Assembly (NCBI GenBank): GCA_004296815.1
Contig: SCVT01000111.1
Coordinates: 1-6,884 of the forward strand
DNA length: 6,884 nucleotides
Origin: Reyranella sp.
GTDB lineage: Bacteria > Pseudomonadota > Alphaproteobacteria > Reyranellales > Reyranellaceae
Reading direction: 5' to 3'
The translations under genes were made by a program, and so were the position numbers. This document shows positions 1 through 6,427 of the stretch, in pieces. The notes under the pieces were generated by a model. It worked only from the letters and a program-made list of their open reading frames with translations, ran no database searches and was not told where the DNA came from. The first letter of the stretch is position 1; each line of letters starts with the position of its first letter.

Positions 1-2
1 GC

Positions 3-272
3 CGCAAGCGGACGGCGGAGATCGTCAAGGTGCGCGAGCAGATCGTGGCCGAGATGCAGCAGCCGCAGCTCCGGGCCGAGAAGCTCGAGGCGCTGGTCGA
101 CCAGATGACGCGCCTGCGCGCCGACCAGCTGAAAGAATACATGCGCACCATCGCCGACTTCGAGCCGCGGCTCAGGCCCGAGCAGCGCGAGAAGATGCAG
201 GTGCTGCTGGCCGAGCGGTTCATGCCTGTGCCGCTCAACATGCAGGGCCCGCCCAGCCGTTCGCGTCCCTGA
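3..272 (+). CDS. C-terminal part of a Spy/CpxP-like (LTXXQ-type) helical protein, 5' truncated
   Basis: The reading frame is open from the left edge to the TGA at 270-272, giving 89 visible residues; the start lies outside the window. The GTG at 30 is only an internal Val codon with no clear ribosome site, so I do not take it as the start. The sequence is highly charged and helical, rich in Arg, Glu, Gln and Met. Near the C-terminus it has LRPEQREKM, matching the LTxxQ-like motif of the Spy/CpxP and CnrX-type periplasmic proteins, which act as chaperones or metal/stress sensors in the envelope. The tail is Pro-rich. The gene lies 12 bases upstream of the DUF1800 gene and is probably co-transcribed with it. 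Family membership is inferred from the motif and helical character; the signal peptide or membrane anchor expected for the family would be upstream and cannot be checked. It could instead be an unrelated helical protein. Confidence 0.6.
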   Translation, partial: RKRTAEIVKVREQIVAEMQQPQLRAEKLEALVDQMTRLRADQLKEYMRTIADFEPRLRPEQREKMQVLLAERFMPVPLNMQGPPSRSRP

Positions 273-273
273 C

Positions 274-279
274 AGGAGG
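274..279 (+). promoter_or_regulatory. Strong ribosome binding site that fixes a TTG start
   Basis: AGGAGG lies 5 bases before the TTG at 285. No ATG or GTG offers a comparable site before the twin-arginine motif, so this Shine-Dalgarno sequence supports TTG as the start of the DUF1800 gene. Confidence 0.75.
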
Positions 280-284
280 CAGTC

Positions 285-1838
285 TTGGTCGCCCGCGTAA
301 GCCGTCGTGGGTTCCTGGAAGGCGCAGCCGCGTTCTCGGCTGCTTTGTGGCCGGCGCTGCCCGCCCGGTCGGCGGCCTCGATGGGCTTCGACGAGGCCCG
401 GCATCTCCTGTCGCGCACCTCCTTCGGCATGACCCCGGCCGAGATCAGGGCCTACGAAACACTCGATTACACCGTGGCCGTCGACCGGCTGCTCTCCGCG
501 CCTTCCCGCGAGGCCGCGACGCCGGCACCGGGCTGGATCGGCATGGGCCCCGCCGAGGTGCGCCGCGCCCAGCAGACGGCCGAAGCCGAGCGCCGTGACA
601 AGCCGGACGGCCGCAAGGCTGAGGTCGTTCGTCCCGTTCAGGAGCAGGGCCGCGAGCTGAAGATCTGGTGGATCGAGGAGATGCTCGGCACCGAGCAGCC
701 GCTCATCGAGCGCATGGTGTGGTTCTGGCACGGCCACTTCACCTCCTCGCTGCAGAAGGTCCGGTATCCGGCCGCGCTCTACCGTCAGAACGCGCTGTTC
801 CGCCGTGAGGCGCTGGGCAACTACGCGACGCTGCTGAAGGAGGTCGCCCGCGATCCCGCGATGCTGATCTACCTCGACGGCATGCGTTCGGTGGCGCGCC
901 AGCCCAACGAGAATTTCGGCCGCGAGCTCCTCGAGCTCTTCACCCTGGGCGAGGGCAACTACAGCGAGGCCGACATCAAGGCCGCCGCCCGCGCCTTCAC
1001 CGGCTGGTCGGTGAACCGCGAGACCGGCCAGTTCGTCGAGCGCGGCCCGCAGCACGACGACGGTGAGAAGACCTTCCTCGGCAAGACCGGCCGCTTCGGC
1101 GGCGAGGACATCCTGAAGATCCTGCTCGCCCATCCGCGCACCGCCGAGACGATCGTCGAGAAGCTGTGGCACGAGTTCGTGTCGCTGAAGCCCGACGCCG
1201 CCGAGATCAAGCGGCTCGCGGCGGACTTCCGCAAGAGCGGCTACGAGATCAAGCCGCTGCTGCGGGCGCTTCTGCTGTCGGCGTCGTTCCGCGATCCAGC
1301 GAACCGCGGCAGCCTGATCAAGTCTCCGGTCGAGCTGATCGTGGGCACCGTGCACGTGCTCGGTCTGCCCGTGCCGGAGAAGACCGGAATCGTGCGCATG
1401 CTGCAGGGGCTGGGCCAGGTCCCGTTCGATCCGCCCAACGTGAAGGGCTGGGCGGGCGGCGAGGCCTGGATCTCGACCTACACCTTGCTGCTCCGCCAGC
1501 AGTTCCTGCGCCGCATGGTCGAGGCGACCACAGTGGCGCCGATGGAGGGCGGCATGGCCATGTCGGCCCGGCCGAACCGCCGCGCCGACCGCCGCCAGCA
1601 GCTTCCGGGCGACGACAGCACGATGCAGATGATGGAGCCGCCGCGCCCCGTCGAGGGACGCAGCCTGCGCAACGCCGGCAACGAGGCGCGCCTCGGGCCC
1701 ACACTGACAGGCGTGGACAGCGCGACGCTCGTGCGCACGCTGCTGCCGCGCCAGCCGGTCGACGGTCTCGACGCGAACGGCACGCCGGGCGCGGTCGTCG
1801 CGTCGGCGCTGCTCGACACCGCCTACCAGCTGAAGTGA
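285..1838 (+). CDS. DUF1800 domain protein with Tat signal peptide
   Basis: The 517-residue product starts with TTG, chosen because of the AGGAGG 5 bases upstream. Residues 6-11 read SRRGFL, a twin-arginine motif, followed by a hydrophobic stretch to about residue 26 and a likely cleavage site near residues 29-31. The protein should therefore be exported folded by Tat. The mature part matches DUF1800 (PF08811): FDEARHLLSRTSFG at 35-48, WFWHGHF at 146-152, NENFGRELLELFTLGEGNYS from 208, AFTGW at 237-241 and FDPPNVKGW at 381-389. The biochemical activity of the family is not established. Residues about 411-475 form a Met-, Arg- and Pro-rich, probably disordered segment before a short conserved C-terminal helix region. 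The DUF1501 gene follows 10 bases after the stop, the usual pairing for these two families. Domain call is secure; function is unknown. Confidence 0.93.
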   Translation: MVARVSRRGFLEGAAAFSAALWPALPARSAASMGFDEARHLLSRTSFGMTPAEIRAYETLDYTVAVDRLLSAPSREAATPAPGWIGMGPAEVRRAQQTAEAERRDKPDGRKAEVVRPVQEQGRELKIWWIEEMLGTEQPLIERMVWFWHGHFTSSLQKVRYPAALYRQNALFRREALGNYATLLKEVARDPAMLIYLDGMRSVARQPNENFGRELLELFTLGEGNYSEADIKAAARAFTGWSVNRETGQFVERGPQHDDGEKTFLGKTGRFGGEDILKILLAHPRTAETIVEKLWHEFVSLKPDAAEIKRLAADFRKSGYEIKPLLRALLLSASFRDPANRGSLIKSPVELIVGTVHVLGLPVPEKTGIVRMLQGLGQVPFDPPNVKGWAGGEAWISTYTLLLRQQFLRRMVEATTVAPMEGGMAMSARPNRRADRRQQLPGDDSTMQMMEPPRPVEGRSLRNAGNEARLGPTLTGVDSATLVRTLLPRQPVDGLDANGTPGAVVASALLDTAYQLK

Positions 1839-1848
1839 GGCGAACGCG

Positions 1849-2925
1849 ATGGCGCGCATCCTCCTGCTGGTCGAACTGAAGGGCGGCAACGACGGGCTGA
1901 ACACGCTCGTGCCCTACGCCGATCCCAAGTACCGCGAGCTGCGCCCCGGCATCGGCGTGGCGCGCGAGAAGGTGATCCAGCTCGACGAGAATGTCGCGCT
2001 GAACGGCAAGCTCGAGCCGCTGATGGAGTCGTGGAAAGCGGGCGACCTCGCGATCCTGCAGGGCGTCGGCTATCCCTACCCGAACCGCTCGCACTTCCGT
2101 TCGATCGAGATCTGGGACACCGCCTCGGCCTCGAACCAGACGCTGAGCGAGGGCTGGATCGCCCAGGCCTTTTCGGGCGCCAAGCTCGCCAAGGGCGTGG
2201 GCGTCGACTGCATTGTGGCCGACACCAACGCGCTGCCCTCGACCGGGCCCGCGCTGCGCACGATCGTCATGCAGGACGCCGAGAACTTCCTGCGGCAGGC
2301 CAACGCGGTGAAGCCCGCGGCCATGGGCGACGGCGGCAATCCCGCGCTGCGCCACCTGCTGGCGGTACGGCAGGAGATCAACGCCGCGGCGGCGGGCTTG
2401 CGCGACAGGCTGCGCGAAGCGCCGGCGCCGGCCCACGAATATGGCCAGGAGTTCCTGCTCGGCCGCCAGCTCGATCTCGCGACCCGCATCATCGCGTCGA
2501 AGGCTCCCGTTGTGGCGATCAAGGTGGCGCTGGGCGGCTTCGACACGCACGCCAACCAGGCCCAGACGCACGAGCGCCTGCTGGCCTTCCTGGCGGACAG
2601 CCTCGCCACCCTGCGCCGCAATCTGATCGCCGCCGATCTCTGGAAGGATGTGGTCGTGATGACCTATTCGGAGTTCGGCCGGCGGGCAAAGCAGAACGCC
2701 AGCGGCGGCACCGATCACGGGACCGCCGCGCCGCAGTTCGTCATGGGCGGCGGCGTGAAGGGCGGGCTGCACGGTGCCCAGCCGTCGCTCGGCGACCTGC
2801 AGGACGGCGACCTCCGGCACGCGGTCGATTTCCGTAACGTCTTCGCGACCGTGGCGCAGGGCTGCTGGGGGCAGCAGTGCGACTTCGGCCTGCGTCAGGT
2901 GCAGAAGCTCGGCTTCCTCGCCTGA
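1849..2925 (+). CDS. DUF1501 domain protein lacking its own signal peptide
   Basis: The 358-residue product belongs to DUF1501 (PF07394), a family related to the alkaline phosphatase/sulfatase fold. Visible motifs are KGGNDGLNTLVPY at 11-23, YPNRSHF at 77-83, GGFDTHANQ at 229-237, YSEFGRR at 273-279 and GGTDHG at 286-291; these His, Asp and Ser residues resemble metal or phosphate-site residues of that fold, but no substrate is known. The ATG at 1849 has GAGG at 1837-1840, 8 bases upstream and overlapping the DUF1800 stop. Most relatives begin with a Tat signal. Here the first beta strand (ARILLLVELKGG) starts at residue 2, and an in-frame TGA at 1831-1833 excludes a longer N-terminus. It may be cytoplasmic, or be exported bound to the Tat-tagged DUF1800 protein. 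It is last in its block and converges with the transporter gene across 15 bases. Confidence 0.93.
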   Translation: MARILLLVELKGGNDGLNTLVPYADPKYRELRPGIGVAREKVIQLDENVALNGKLEPLMESWKAGDLAILQGVGYPYPNRSHFRSIEIWDTASASNQTLSEGWIAQAFSGAKLAKGVGVDCIVADTNALPSTGPALRTIVMQDAENFLRQANAVKPAAMGDGGNPALRHLLAVRQEINAAAAGLRDRLREAPAPAHEYGQEFLLGRQLDLATRIIASKAPVVAIKVALGGFDTHANQAQTHERLLAFLADSLATLRRNLIAADLWKDVVVMTYSEFGRRAKQNASGGTDHGTAAPQFVMGGGVKGGLHGAQPSLGDLQDGDLRHAVDFRNVFATVAQGCWGQQCDFGLRQVQKLGFLA

Positions 2926-2940
2926 GCGACCGACATCTGC

Positions 2941-4410
2941 CTAGGCCGCCGCGCGGCGGCCCAGGATCTCATCGCGCACCGAGCCGCGCTCGGCCTCGAT
3001 GCGGATGTACCAGATGAGCAGTGCGGCGATGATCTTGATGATCACGGGCACGGCGATATAGACGATGACCAGCGCGGTGCCGCTGTACTCCCCCCGGCTG
3101 GGATTGAAGCCGAGCAGCGCCGCCACCGGCAGCGAACCTGCCGCGCCGATCGCAGTGGCGAGCTTGGTCGACAGCGCCCACAGGCCGAAATAGGCGCCGG
3201 TGTCGCCGCGCGTGTCCTTGCCTTCCTCGGAGTTGATGATGTCCGCCAGGACCGACGGCGGCAGGCCGTAGTCTGCGCCGATGCCGAAGCCGGTAATGAC
3301 GGCGATCGGGATGAACAGGGCGAAGTCGCCGGCGCCGAGGAACACCGCGAGCGACATGGCGATGACGGTTATCACCATGGCGATGAACCAGGCCGCGGTC
3401 TTGCTGAGCTTGCGCGACAGCAGCAGCCACATCGGCACGCTGGCGGCGGCCGAGCCGAAATAGACCAGCAGGATGATGCCGGCCTGCAGCTTGCCGCCCT
3501 TCAGCACGTGCTCGACGTAGAACAGCATCACCGAGACGGCGACGCCCAGAGCCGAGCCGTTGACGATAAAGACGAGGAGCAGCCGGCGGAACAGCCGGTT
3601 CTTCAGCGGCGCGAAGAACGGGATCAGCGTCTTCAGCGTGAAGCTGTTCTCCATGTTCCGCGTCGGGCGGCTGAGGGAAGGCATCAGGCCGATCAGCCAG
3701 TCGCGGAAATAGCGGACGTGGGTCTCGGGGTGCTCGCGCACGACCGGCGGATGGACCGAGGGCGGCGACCACACGAAGGTCGGCATGAAGAACAGGATGG
3801 CGATCGGTATGAAGATCGCGCCCATGTAGGCGTAGCCGGTGTTCTCCCCGAACTTCGCCGTGAGGTAGGTCGGCAGCACGACGGCGAGCGTCATGCCGAG
3901 GAGCCCGAACACCTCGCGACCGACCGTGACGCGGGTCCGCTCGTTGTAGTCGTCGCTGAGCTCCGCGCCATGGGCGTGGTAGCTGATCGACACGCCGGCA
4001 TAGCCGAGATGGACCACGAACAGCGCAACGAACAGCCAGGTGGCGAGCAACACCGAGTTCGCGAGCAACGCCTCGGGCGGATGGAAGAGCATGTAGAAGC
4101 CGCCGATCATCAGCGGCAGCATGAGGGCGACAAAGGTGATCCGGCCGCGCGGGCCGCGATGTGTGAACTTGTCGCTGATCAGGCCGATGACCGGATCCTG
4201 GATCGCGTCGATCACGCGCGTGGCGATGAAGATGAGGCCCATGATGCCGAGCGGCACCTTGAGGACCTCGCCGTAGAAATGGCTGACGTTCAGGACCACC
4301 GGCAGGGCCGCCATGTTGAGCGGAAGCTGGTTGGTCGAATACGCGACCAGGCGGTCGAAGCTCAGTCGTACGGACGCGGCGGAGCCGAGGCCGGGGCGGG
4401 GCGCATGCAC
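2941..4410 (-). CDS. GPH-family (MelB-like, MFS_2) cation symporter
   Basis: The 489-residue membrane protein reads from GTG at 4410 to TAG at 2941. It shows the hallmarks of the glycoside-pentoside-hexuronide:cation symporter family (PF13347): RVIDAIQDPVIGLISD at 65-80 (equivalent to the cation-site region of MelB), ELSDDYNERTRVTVGRE at 150-166, ADYGLPPSVLADII at 379-392 and GAYFGLWALSTKLA at 405-418. About twelve hydrophobic segments are visible, split by a long hydrophilic loop at roughly 214-275, which looks longer than in sugar transporters. The GTG start is preceded by AGGAAGG (4422-4428) at an 11-base spacing, rather long, so the exact start is uncertain. It follows the Cfa-like gene by 57 bases on the same strand. 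The substrate is unknown; the family normally moves sugars with H+ or Na+, but the neighbours are lipid-modifying, so a lipid-linked or stress-related substrate is possible. Confidence 0.9.
   Translation of the reverse strand: MHAPRPGLGSAASVRLSFDRLVAYSTNQLPLNMAALPVVLNVSHFYGEVLKVPLGIMGLIFIATRVIDAIQDPVIGLISDKFTHRGPRGRITFVALMLPLMIGGFYMLFHPPEALLANSVLLATWLFVALFVVHLGYAGVSISYHAHGAELSDDYNERTRVTVGREVFGLLGMTLAVVLPTYLTAKFGENTGYAYMGAIFIPIAILFFMPTFVWSPPSVHPPVVREHPETHVRYFRDWLIGLMPSLSRPTRNMENSFTLKTLIPFFAPLKNRLFRRLLLVFIVNGSALGVAVSVMLFYVEHVLKGGKLQAGIILLVYFGSAAASVPMWLLLSRKLSKTAAWFIAMVITVIAMSLAVFLGAGDFALFIPIAVITGFGIGADYGLPPSVLADIINSEEGKDTRGDTGAYFGLWALSTKLATAIGAAGSLPVAALLGFNPSRGEYSGTALVIVYIAVPVIIKIIAALLIWYIRIEAERGSVRDEILGRRAAA
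2944..2961. repeat. Perfect 18-bp palindrome at the convergent gene junction, candidate terminator or mRNA 3' hairpin
   Basis: GGCCGCCGCGCGGCGGCC reads identically on both strands. It lies 19 bases after the DUF1501 stop and forms the last six sense codons (GRRAAA) of the transporter gene on the other strand. A transcript from either side could fold a 7-bp, all-G/C stem with a 4-base loop. No U-run follows on either strand, so a classical intrinsic terminator is not proven. The palindrome is certain; its role is inferred from position. Confidence 0.7.
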
Positions 4411-4421
4411 GCGGGTTTTTG

Positions 4422-4428
4422 CCTTCCT
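4422..4428 (-). promoter_or_regulatory. Candidate ribosome binding site of the transporter gene
   Basis: AGGAAGG on the minus strand lies 11 bases before the GTG at 4410. No other in-frame ATG or GTG lies between the Cfa-like stop codon and the first transmembrane segment, so this site and GTG are the best available start, in spite of the long spacing. Confidence 0.5.
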
Positions 4429-4466
4429 GTTCGGCTCACCTTGGCGGCGGCCCTTGCTTGCTGACA

Positions 4467-4494
4467 GTTATATATGGCGGAAGTGCGCCTGCAA
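4467..4494 (-). promoter_or_regulatory. Possible promoter for the transporter gene
   Basis: On the minus strand TTGCAG (4494-4489) is followed, after 16 bases, by TATAAC (4472-4467), a plausible vegetative -35/-10 pair (the -10 matches 5 of 6 consensus bases, the -35 only the TTG core). It lies over the last codons and stop of the Cfa-like gene, in the most A/T-rich patch of an otherwise G+C-rich window, and would give a leader of about 50 bases before the GTG at 4410. Chance occurrence is quite possible. Confidence 0.3.
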
Positions 4495-5640
4495 GACGTC
4501 CGTGCGCTTGGTCGAGAAGCCGGCGGCGCAATAGGCGAGATAGTAGCGCCACATCCGCCGGAAACGCTCGTCGAAGCCCATGCGGCCGACCTGGTCGGCG
4601 ACCTTGTCGAAGCGGCCGAGCCAGGTCTCCAGCGTCCGCGCATAGTCCAGCCCGAAACTGTAGAGCTCGGCCACCTTGAGGCCTGCCTGCCGGCACTGCT
4701 CCTTGAGGCTGGTCGGCGACAGGAGCATGCCGCCCGGGAAGACATAGGTCTGTATGAAATCCGGGTTACGGCGATACCGCTCGAAGAAATCGTCGGCGAT
4801 CACGATCGCCTGCACGATGGCCGAGCCGCCCGGCGCCACATGACGTTTCAGTGTTGCGAAATAGTCGGGCCAGTAGCGCTCGCCCACCGCCTCGATCATC
4901 TCGATCGACACGATATGGTCGTAGCGGCCCTGGATGTCGCGATAGTCGCGGAACTGCAGATCGACCGTATCGGCGAGACCTGCCCGCTGGACGCGGGCAC
5001 GCGCGTATTCGAGCTGCTCCTTCGAGATCGTGACGCCGGTCACCCGCATGCCGCGGCGCGCCGCGACCTCCGCGAAGCCACCCCAGCCGCAGCCGATCTC
5101 GAGGATGGTGTCGCCCTGGCGGGCGCCCAGCCGGTCGAGGATGCGCTCGTACTTGGCGATCTGGGCCGCCTCCAGAGGCTTCGCTTCCTCCCCGCCGAAG
5201 AGTGCCGAGGAGTAGGTCATCGAGGGATCGAGCCACAGGCCGTAGAACTCGTTGCCGAGATCGTAGTGGGCGTGGATGTTCTTCTTCGATCCTTCGCGCG
5301 TGTTCTCGTGCCGGCGATGGAGGAACTTCAATGCGAGGTTATGCAGCGCGTTGGTGTGCACCATCTTGCCCAGCGCGCGGTCGTTGTCGGCCAGCAGGCG
5401 GATCAGGCCGGGCAAGTCGGGCGAATCGCAGTAGCCGTCCATATAGGCTTCGGCGAATCCGATATCGCCATCGAGCAGGACATGACGGAAGAAGCGCCAG
5501 TCCCTGACCTCGAGCCTGGCGGTCGGGGTCGCGTCGGGCGGACCGAAAGAGCGGGTCGTGCCGTCGGGCAGCGTCATGACGAGGCGGCCGACGGCGAGAC
5601 GTTCGAGGGCTTTCAGGACGAAATGGGCGGTGAGCTTCAT
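4468..5640 (-). CDS. Cyclopropane-fatty-acid-synthase-like SAM-dependent methyltransferase
   Basis: The 390-residue product is of normal length for the Cfa/CmaS family (COG2230), which transfers a methylene or methyl group from S-adenosylmethionine to double bonds of phospholipid acyl chains at the membrane. It has an N-terminal lipid-binding-type region (1-115), NIHAHYDLGNEFYGLWLD at 121-138, the SAM-binding loop EIGCGWGGF at 181-189, GVTISKEQ at 202-209, SIEMIEAVGERYW at 245-257, FIQTYVFPGGML at 295-306 and YYLAYCAAGF at 366-375. Compared with E. coli Cfa as I recall it, the bicarbonate-site residues Glu239, Ile268 and Tyr317 are kept (E250, I279, Y333), but Cys139 is Ser145 and His266 is Gln277. 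The ATG at 5640 is 16 bases after the DUF1365 stop, with only a weak CGGA site. It may make cyclopropane, methyl-branched or methylated-furan acyl chains; the sequence does not decide. Confidence 0.92.
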   Translation of the reverse strand: MKLTAHFVLKALERLAVGRLVMTLPDGTTRSFGPPDATPTARLEVRDWRFFRHVLLDGDIGFAEAYMDGYCDSPDLPGLIRLLADNDRALGKMVHTNALHNLALKFLHRRHENTREGSKKNIHAHYDLGNEFYGLWLDPSMTYSSALFGGEEAKPLEAAQIAKYERILDRLGARQGDTILEIGCGWGGFAEVAARRGMRVTGVTISKEQLEYARARVQRAGLADTVDLQFRDYRDIQGRYDHIVSIEMIEAVGERYWPDYFATLKRHVAPGGSAIVQAIVIADDFFERYRRNPDFIQTYVFPGGMLLSPTSLKEQCRQAGLKVAELYSFGLDYARTLETWLGRFDKVADQVGRMGFDERFRRMWRYYLAYCAAGFSTKRTDVLQAHFRHI

Positions 5641-5656
5641 GCAGTCCGGTCGGCGA

Positions 5657-6427
5657 TCAGCGGGTCACAAGCTCCGTGGGCGGCGCTGGTTTCCTATAAA
5701 ATCTCGCCCGCTTCCGCCACAGATGCAAGGCCTGCCAATGGATCCTGACGACAACGGCCAGGGTCATGGTCGGGTTGCCGAGGAAGTGCCGCAGCACGCC
5801 CCGGTCGTCCAGCGGCTCGCGTCGGCCGCCAACCGAGGTGGCGAGCATCAGGCCCTGGGCGTCGTGATAGTTCACGTCGACATGGGCACGGCTCCCGTCC
5901 AGCCGGAAGCGGAACCGGTAGCTGCCTTCGATCGGCAGGAACGGCGAGACATGGAAGACCTTGCGGCCCTCCAGCCATTCCTCGGGCGCGATCGGTCGAT
6001 GGTCCTCGTGATGCACGAGGTAGCAGTGGCTCTCGCCGAACGTGTTGTTCACCTCGCACAGGACGGCGCGCAGGGCGCCGGCCCGGTCGCGGCAGAACCA
6101 GAAGCTCACCGGGTTGAAGACGTAGCCCAGCATGCGGGGCATGGTCATCAGCACGACGTCGCCGTCGCAGATCGCGGCGAGGCCGTGCTGGTCGAGGACG
6201 CCCTGCAGCCAGTTCCTGAGATTGGACCCGTCACGTGGCCCGTGGTCGGCGTGCCGGAAGGAGACGAGGCCCTTCCGGTCGAGCTTCAGCCACCGCCCGG
6301 CGGCGCTCTCCAGCGAATCGAGGCCGAGACAGAGATAGCCGACGCGGTAGCGGAATGCGTTCTCGCGCGGCCGCAGCCGGCGATGGACGACGGTCGCGTC
6401 GACGATCGAATGCAGCGGCGCCGTCAC
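5657..6427 (-). CDS. DUF1365 family protein
   Basis: The 256-residue product is a full-length member of DUF1365 (PF07103, COG3496). Conserved blocks are HRRLRPRENAFRYRV at 15-29, the LTMPRxLGYVFNPVSFWFC-like segment at 93-112, CEVNNTFGESHCYL at 124-137, KVFHVSPFLPIEG at 156-168 and IHWQALHLWRK at 229-239. It has no signal peptide. I start it at GTG 6427 because GGAGA (6432-6436) lies 4 bases upstream, the GTG overlaps the preceding stop as GTGA, and family similarity begins there; an in-frame extension to 6631 would be Arg/Ala-rich sequence lying entirely over the upstream gene. The catalytic role of the family is not settled; it regularly accompanies Cfa-like and FAD oxidoreductase genes, and in alphaproteobacteria such genes are linked to modification of unsaturated acyl chains. 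The tight packing implies co-expression with both neighbours. Confidence 0.93.
   Translation of the reverse strand: MTAPLHSIVDATVVHRRLRPRENAFRYRVGYLCLGLDSLESAAGRWLKLDRKGLVSFRHADHGPRDGSNLRNWLQGVLDQHGLAAICDGDVVLMTMPRMLGYVFNPVSFWFCRDRAGALRAVLCEVNNTFGESHCYLVHHEDHRPIAPEEWLEGRKVFHVSPFLPIEGSYRFRFRLDGSRAHVDVNYHDAQGLMLATSVGGRREPLDDRGVLRHFLGNPTMTLAVVVRIHWQALHLWRKRARFYRKPAPPTELVTR

Noticed and set aside
924..938. Repeat GAGCTC-CTC-GAGCTC
   Set aside because: It encodes the conserved RELLEL segment of DUF1800, and the repetition follows from Glu-Leu codons.
1318..2820. 500-codon open frame on the minus strand opposite DUF1800/DUF1501
   Set aside because: It is an Arg/Ala-rich frame with no recognisable domain and lies opposite two well-conserved genes. 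High G+C makes such antisense frames common.
4404..4406. ATG on the minus strand as an alternative transporter start
   Set aside because: It is out of frame with the transporter coding sequence; the in-frame GTG at 4410 is used.
3508..4464. 318-codon plus-strand frame opposite the GPH transporter
   Set aside because: Its composition is His/Arg/Glu-rich without a domain, and it is the complement of a clear membrane protein gene.
4474..5748. 424-codon plus-strand frame opposite the Cfa-like gene
   Set aside because: It runs codon against codon over a strongly conserved methyltransferase and shows no family motif of its own.
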